Below the pieces are notes generated by a model. That model searched no databases. It saw only the letters and a program-made list of their open reading frames with translations, and was not told where the DNA came from. This document shows, piece by piece, positions 55,855 to 64,000 of a stretch of DNA of 64,000 bases (position 1 is the stretch's first letter; every line of letters begins with the position of its first letter). Made by a program: the position numbers and the translations under genes. This DNA comes from Oscheius sp. JU75 (taxonomy: Eukaryota; Nematoda; Chromadorea; Rhabditida; Rhabditidae), in the NCBI GenBank assembly GCA_037178855.1, contig JASJZC010000006.1, positions 434,001 through 498,000 of the forward strand, read 5' to 3'.

Positions 55855-56515
55855 GCTCTGCAACATGTTTACATTAATTTTTGTTATTGTGACTTTCGAA
55901 GAAGCATGTGTAAGCGTTTAAAATAAGGAAAAATGTGAGGGAACGGGAAGCAACGCGTAAGAAAACCAAAAAAAACTGGCAAGTACGCGCGCATTTTCGA
56001 ACTCAAGGTTCGACATTAAGTTGCGTCATTTTTGTTGCGACGCGCTCTTTCTCTTCTCGATTTTCTCATAGGAAACTGTTCAGAAATTACTGTACAAAAA
56101 AACAGGAATAAGAAAGGAATACCAGAAAACAAGTTGGGAGGGTTAAAATGAGTAAGATAACTCCTAGTATTGATCCCTAAACATCAATTTTTGATTAGTA
56201 GTCCTTCGCAAATTAAGAAACCATCACCACTTACCCTATAACCGCATAAAATTCAACCCCTTCCGGCCAACAATCTGATGAAACTGGTCTATAAAGTGCC
56301 CATACGAAAATCTTTGGCACTTGGCCATTAGGAGGTAAGGACGTGGTTCCCAACACGACAGTCCTGCCAATCAATTGGCGCAAAACAAGCCCTGGCGACG
56401 AGCAGTCGCGTCTGGCTCCGCCGACAAATTCGAAAACAGCATTTTGCAACCGGTCACTTTTTGAACCTAGTCATTTTGTTTACTTTTTTTCGCCCACTTT
56501 CTTACATATTATGAA
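55855..56515. other. Divergent promoter region between WDR70 and the nucleoporin gene
   Basis: About 660 bp separate the two outward-facing starts. No coding region is supported. The short frame at 56231-56449 lacks coding features. Confidence 0.4.
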
Positions 56516-59500
56516 ATGGACAGTCTGAAGATCAAGACTAGACAACAGGTGACTCATCAACAGTTACTGGTATTTTTTGTGATATGCTTTTTTCAGGCTT
56601 GAAATTAGGTTCAAATCGATATATGGGGGCTTTTCAGAATCACATTCTCGGCATTTCATTTCTCTCTGTCTCTTTATCTCTCTACCTCTCTGTTTTCTGT
56701 CTCTTTCTGTCTTTCTGCATACCTGTCTCTCTATCTCCTGTCTCTCTACCTCTCTTCCCGCTAACACTCTCAGAAGCTCTTTCCTTTTGATCTCAAAAAG
56801 AAAACAAAATCTGTTTCTAGATGGATAACATTCATCAATCTGAGCGCCATTCCTTGGCCCGAGTCCTTACTCAGGTCGTGGACCAGCAGCAGCATTGTGT
56901 ACTCCAGTTCAATGAGATTTCTAGAGCTTTAGAGTCTGTCCGGGTGAGATTTCTTCTCTTTTTCCTATCAATTTCTCGAGTTAAGGCAGAAATTCGACGG
57001 ACTGATGAGAACCATCACAAGGAAGTCGACCACCTTCATGATATCATCAAGCAGTTGATGCAACTGCAGTTGGTCCAACAGTCACAAAGTCAGGCCAGGC
57101 CTCAGCCACAGACACCGGTCGGTGTGGCGTCGCAGGTGAGTACTCTTTCTCTATCTTAATCCGAATCGTTCCAGGCTTACGCTCCTGGAACCACGGCTCC
57201 TTCTGGTCAGCCAATGTACAGCTCATTTGAAGCCCAACAGATCGCATTCAAGCAGCAGCAAATGCAGATGCAGTGGCTCCAGCACCAGCTCCAGCAGCAG
57301 CAACTGGCTGGAGGACTGACTTCTGGACTTCCACAAGCCTCCAAGCAGATTCCAGCTGTGGGACAGCCTGCTTCTCCTTTGGTTCAGAGCCTGGCCCAGC
57401 AACAGCTGAAAGCCCCACCTGCTCCGTCGTCCACTGGAACTGTCTCTCTGCCCATTTCCAGCCCTCAAAAGCCGGCAGAGGTGCCAAAGGTTGAGCCGAA
57501 GGTCGAGGCCAAGAAGGTAGGTCTTGGAGCTCGGAGTATAGTCACGTTTTCAGGAAGCTACTCCAGCACCCTCGACTCCAATTTTCCCACCAACCGCCAC
57601 AACTCCTTCTACCATCAGCTTTGGGAACTTGGCCAAGACACCGGTTGTTCCTTCGCCCTTGGTCAAACCTAGTATCTTTGACAAGCCGGCATCAATTTTC
57701 GTGAAACGTAGGAATTTTTTTTGACTTTTTGGGGACATGAATCGTCCTTTGCAGCCACGACTCCGCTAGCCCCAGCACAAGCTAAAGAGGAAGAAGATGA
57801 CGAGGATGCTGTTGACGAATATGAACCACAAGTCGAGTTCCAGCCTGTGATTCCTCTTCCGGAACTGATCGATGTCAAGACAGGAGAGGAAGATGAGACT
57901 GTGAGTGACAGAAAGACAGAGAGACAGAGACAGAAGCTTCAGGTTCTGTTCGAAGAGAGGTGCAAACTGTACCGCTACGCCTCGGAGACCAAGGAGTGGA
58001 AGGAACGTGGAATCGGAAATATCAAGGTCCTGAAGCATCCGAAGACTGGAGTCTACAGAATCGTCATGCGGAGGGAACAGATCCACAAACTGTGTGCCAA
58101 CTTCAATCTCACCAAGGACATGAGGATCTCGAAGATGGGCAAGAACACAAAGGCCTGTGCCTGGCACTGCACGGACTTCAGTGAGGAAGAGTCCAGTCAC
58201 GAGCAGCTCTCGGCCAAATTCGGATCGACTGAACAAGCTGACATGTTCATGAAGTTCTTCAATGAGGGAGTTGAGAACAGTTCAGGTGAGTCCCTGTCAC
58301 TCTCACTATCTCTGTCACTGTCCTTGTCTCTCTCTCTCTGTCAGTAAGAATAAATTATAGGCTCACCCAAAAAGGAAGAGCCGAAGAAGGAGGAAAAGAA
58401 GACTGACGACAAGAAAACAGAATCCTTCGGCTCCCAGTTCATCAAGAAGGCTGACGAATGGGATTGTCAGGGCTGCTACACCCGTCAACCGGCTACCGTG
58501 ACCAAATGCCCTTGTTGTGGTACGAACAAGGACGGCTCGGCCGGCGAGAAGGACATCTTCTCCAAGCCTGCTGCTCCAGGCGGAGCCAGCTCGTTCAGTT
58601 TCGGCCTGGGACAAGCTGCCGAGAGTCCCAAGTTCTCTTTTGGCATGAAGGAACCGGAGAAGCCGGTCATCGCAGCGGCAACCTCGACCACCGGCTCGAA
58701 GCCAAAGTACTCATTTGCGGATGCTGCTTCAGCACACGCTCAAGAGGAACCAACTGCTGTGGTTCAGACTCAGAAGGCTGCAGGTTTTGGGTGAGTAACT
58801 TTGTCATTTTTTATGTCAGACAATAATTCCAGAGCCTCGGCCACCGGCTCCAAGTTCAGTTTCGGAGGTGCCAGTCCGGCTGTGGCCTCTCCAGCCGGAG
58901 GTGGCAGTCTGTTTGGCGGCTCCAACAAGCCGACTTTCTCATTTGCTCAGAAGAAGGAGGAAACCCCTAGCCCAGCTACTACTGCCAGTTCTTCGAGCTT
59001 CACGTTCAAGCCTGCCTCTTCTCCGGCCCCGGCTCCGGGAAAGAGCATGTTTGGAGGATCCGCAGTCTCAGCAGCCAGTCCGGCAGTGGAAAAGAAGGAA
59101 GAGGAAGCGAAGGAGACTTCAGCTACAAATAAAGTAAGTTCTACGTCTACGTCTTACTTTCTCTCTGTCTCACTATCTCAACCATTCCGTTTTCAGATCT
59201 TTGGTCAAAACTCCGGAACCAGCGGCTTCTCATTCAGCGGCTTTGCAAAGGGATCAGGCAGCATTTTCAACGATGATGCCAAACTCAAGGCCCAAGCCGA
59301 CTTGGCCAAGCAAAAACAGAGCAAGTTCGGAGTGGACAAGACAGTAGACAAGAAAGAATATGATGAGGAGGATCAGGATGATGAGGATGAGGAAGAGTAT
59401 GAGCCTGAAGTCGAGTTCAAGCCGGTTATTCCGCTTCCGGACCTAATTGATGTCAAGACTGGCGAAGAAGACGAAACGGTCCTGTTCAAAGAGCGCTGCA

Positions 59501-59881
59501 AACTCTACCGCTATGTCACCGAGACAAAGGAGTGGAAGGAGCGTGGAACTGGAGAGATCAAGATTCTGAAGAATCCGCAGACAAATACACAGAGAGTGGT
59601 TATGAGGAGGGAACAGGTTAGTACTTCTTTGTCTCTCTGTCTCTATCTCCCTGTCTCTCTGTATCATCAAATTGTTCCAGACCCACAAGCTCTGCGCGAA
59701 CTTTAATTTGAGCAAGGGCATGTCAGTCAACAAGATGGTCAAGAACAACAAAGCTACCCAATGGATCTGCAAAGACTACTCTGAAGGAGAATTGGCTCAC
59801 GAGCAGTTCTCAGCCAAGTTCGGATCCAGTGAACTGGCAGACAAGTTTGTCAGTCTCTTCACAGAAGCTACAGCTCAGTGA
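56516..59881 (+). CDS. npp-9: RanBP2/Nup358-like nucleoporin (NPP-9 type): two Ran-binding domains, zinc finger, FG repeats
   Basis: Exons: 56516-56548, 56821-56943, 56986-57135, 57175-57516, 57554-57707, 57755-57900, 57943-58285, 58361-58790, 58833-59133, 59197-59616 and 59681-59881; about 880 residues. Order: a coiled-coil and Gln-rich N-terminus; a first Ran-binding domain (VLFEERCKLYRYASETKEWK to QADMFMKFF); a RanBP2-type zinc finger (DEWDCQGC, then 10 residues, then CPCC); scattered FSFG/FGG/FG repeats (FSFGLG, FSFGGAS, SLFGGSN, SFSGFAKG); and a second Ran-binding domain near the end. Both RBDs are preceded by the same acidic block and PVIPLP(E/D)LIDVKTGEEDET, showing internal duplication. 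Such proteins form the cytoplasmic filaments of the nuclear pore and bind RanGTP. The N-terminal TPR and the SUMO-ligase and cyclophilin parts of vertebrate RanBP2 are absent, as in nematode NPP-9. The start at 56516 could be replaced by the in-frame Met at 56821. Confidence 0.88.
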
Positions 59882-59971
59882 AAATTCCAAATTACTGTCT
59901 AATCAAACCAGTCCCGTTGTTTCTCTTGTTGTAGCCCAATGATGACTTCAGTAACCGCACTTGTTCCTGAT

Positions 59972-59977
59972 AATAAA
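59972..59977 (+). promoter_or_regulatory. Polyadenylation signal of the nucleoporin gene
   Basis: AATAAA 91 bp after the TGA stop, followed by GTTGAATTTTTCAG. Confidence 0.6.
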
Positions 59978-60308
59978 GTTGAATTTTTCAGACTATGACC
60001 CAAGCTCCATCAAGTTACCAGGTTGACAGGCAACATTAGCCACTGTCAGAGAGTTCTAGAGGACAGGGAGAGACAGTTGTTGAGAAGAACAACCAAGGGA
60101 GAGAGACATTGAAGGCGGGACAAGTTTCTGATGAGAGAGAGAGAGAAGACAGGATATGGTAGAAGAACTTGAAAAGGAAATAACCTGCGAATCAGTCCTG
60201 GTCTTCTACTCGGCTCTTTATGTAATAAGGATGTTCGTTTGTAACTTGAACTGTTTGACTCTTCAAGCTCGTCTTGTCCAGTCTGGAATAAACTTGACCA
60301 AAAAATTA

Positions 60309-60868
60309 GAAAGAAAAGTACTGGTAGAATCACGCTACATCAATAGAGTTCACAAATTTTTGCAAAACTTCCCGCAGGAAGAAACTGAGGCCGATCTTAT
60401 CGAACCATAGAAATTAACGGTTCGATAAGATCGGCCCCGTTTTTTACCCGCACCCCTTTTCCCCGGTTGCATTCACCCTAGTGGGCGGCCCTACCCCGAG
60501 GGTAGGGACTTAGACAAGTCACCCGAGTGGCAGTCTCCGATAACTTGCCCGACCTAAGCCGTAAGCCAGTGCTCAAGAGCCAAGTTCGGGAGGCAGCCAG
60601 TTGGAGCCCGAACCCGGACCTCTTGAGCAGTGTGACCTGACTTTGTCTGGATTCGCCGCGACTATATACCCCGATGTAGCGCGAGCAAAGAGACAGTACG
60701 GGTGGGACAAATGCGTTAGCCGAAAATTTTTTGGCGAGTGCGATAGCGGGCTGATGAGGTGACCTAACGGGTTAGAAATATTCTGCACAGTTGTAGAACG
60801 AATCGAGATCTCCAACTTTGGGGAACATCACATTTGTCAAAAATAAGCGCTTGAGCCCGAAAGATAAA
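60309..60868 (-). repeat. Dispersed repeat R2, copy B (inverted relative to copy A)
   Basis: Reverse-complement match of 17573-18131, with the same hairpin: GGCCGATCTTATCGAACC (60389-60406) and GGTTCGATAAGATCGGCC (60419-60436). The loops of the two copies differ by about one base while both arms are kept. The outer part reads CTTGAGCCCGAAAG, the same word as in R1. No protein-coding frame. Confidence 0.8.
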
Positions 60869-61219
60869 GAAAGATTCGTGAGCAATAGTGAAGTTGCGTT
60901 CGCATATCCTTTCCGAGGTGACTGGGACCTTTCCCATGAGTTTACTTACATTCTGCTATCGGGAGAAGAACAAACTTTTAAAAGAAACAAATCACACTTC
61001 AGTTGAAATCTCAGAAAGACTGGGAGACAGAGACACTGAAAGACGAGAGACAAAGAACAAAGAGACAGAGTTAGAGGCGGAGAGACAGAGGCGGTGATCA
61101 AGAGACTCCCCTTCATCCCAGTAGGTATCACAACGTTTATGAGGAGGTTTTTACAGAGAGATTGCAAAGTTTAAGGCCGAGAGTACCAGTAATATGATAA
61201 GTGAACAAAACTGAGATGA
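60869..61219. other. Short stretch between R2 copy B and the ADAM gene end
   Basis: Contains a GACAGAGA-rich block at about 61020-61095. I see no supportable gene. Confidence 0.4.

Positions 61220-64000
<2,781 letters not shown>

Noticed and set aside
60745..60785. Hammerhead-ribozyme-like CTGATGAG...GAAA in repeat R2 copy B
   Set aside because: The CTGATGA core is followed 17 bases later by GAAA, but the closing bases of the would-be stem II do not pair. Copy A has GCAA in place of GAAA, and no stem III with a cleavage triplet was found.

Overview
The window is from a nematode, most likely a chromadorean/rhabditid. The evidence is the gene content: an SRH-type chemoreceptor, a SPE-42/SPE-49-class sperm fusion protein, a PP1-like phosphatase next to it, a membrane-anchored UDP-glycosyltransferase, a class 3 lipase, two Cys-loop channels and a cytoplasmic intermediate filament with a lamin tail. 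Introns are mostly very short (33-60 bp) and end in TTTCAG/TTCCAG. No tool was run. Exon structures were read by eye from splice motifs, reading phase and protein family resemblance, so single boundaries may be off by a base or an exon.

Layout. 1-1985 (+) is the 3' end of a Cys-loop channel gene, with a decayed copy of its last exon at 2.6 kb. 4.0-6.1 kb (+) is an SLC17-type transporter. 7.8-10.6 kb (+) is a UGT. 10.9-12.1 kb (-) is a 7TM chemoreceptor. 13.1-13.7 kb (+) is a broken tyrosine-phosphatase-like gene. 14.0-15.0 kb (-) encodes a single-pass membrane protein and 15.1-16.1 kb (+) a BAR-domain protein. 17.0-17.3 kb encodes a small secreted basic peptide, 19.1-21.5 kb an intermediate filament, 21.8-22.1 kb a Gly/Tyr-rich secreted peptide and 22.9-23.3 kb a secreted crystallin-like protein. 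23.8-27.3 kb holds a four-TM protein and a LITAF-like protein. 30.3-31.6 kb (+) encodes an unknown C-terminally anchored membrane protein.

31.7-38.8 kb is a minus-strand series: a DC-STAMP/SPE-42-like gene, a divergent PP1 only about 208 bp downstream, a receptor-L-domain-like gene and a class 3 lipase. 39.6-43.6 kb (+) is a second, nearly complete Cys-loop anion-type channel. 43.9-46.4 kb (+) is an ABHD17-like hydrolase. Housekeeping genes follow: eRF3 (47.5-51.3 kb, +) convergent with WDR70 (51.5-55.9 kb, -), then a RanBP2/NPP-9-like nucleoporin (56.5-59.9 kb, +). An ADAM17/TACE-like protease (61.2 kb to the window edge, -) ends the window and carries a roughly 450-bp pure (CT)n tract in one intron.

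Three repeat systems overlay the genes. One is a TCTCTGTC/GACAGAGA-type simple motif present in a large share of introns, in either orientation, but nearly absent from eRF3 and WDR70. The second is a dispersed roughly 250-430 bp element (R1; four copies, all in + orientation, three of them in introns) with a conserved nested hairpin. The third is a roughly 560-bp element (R2; two copies in inverted orientation, 42 kb apart) built round a perfect 18-bp-arm palindrome. Several tRNA-like relics lie in or near the 41-53 kb genes.
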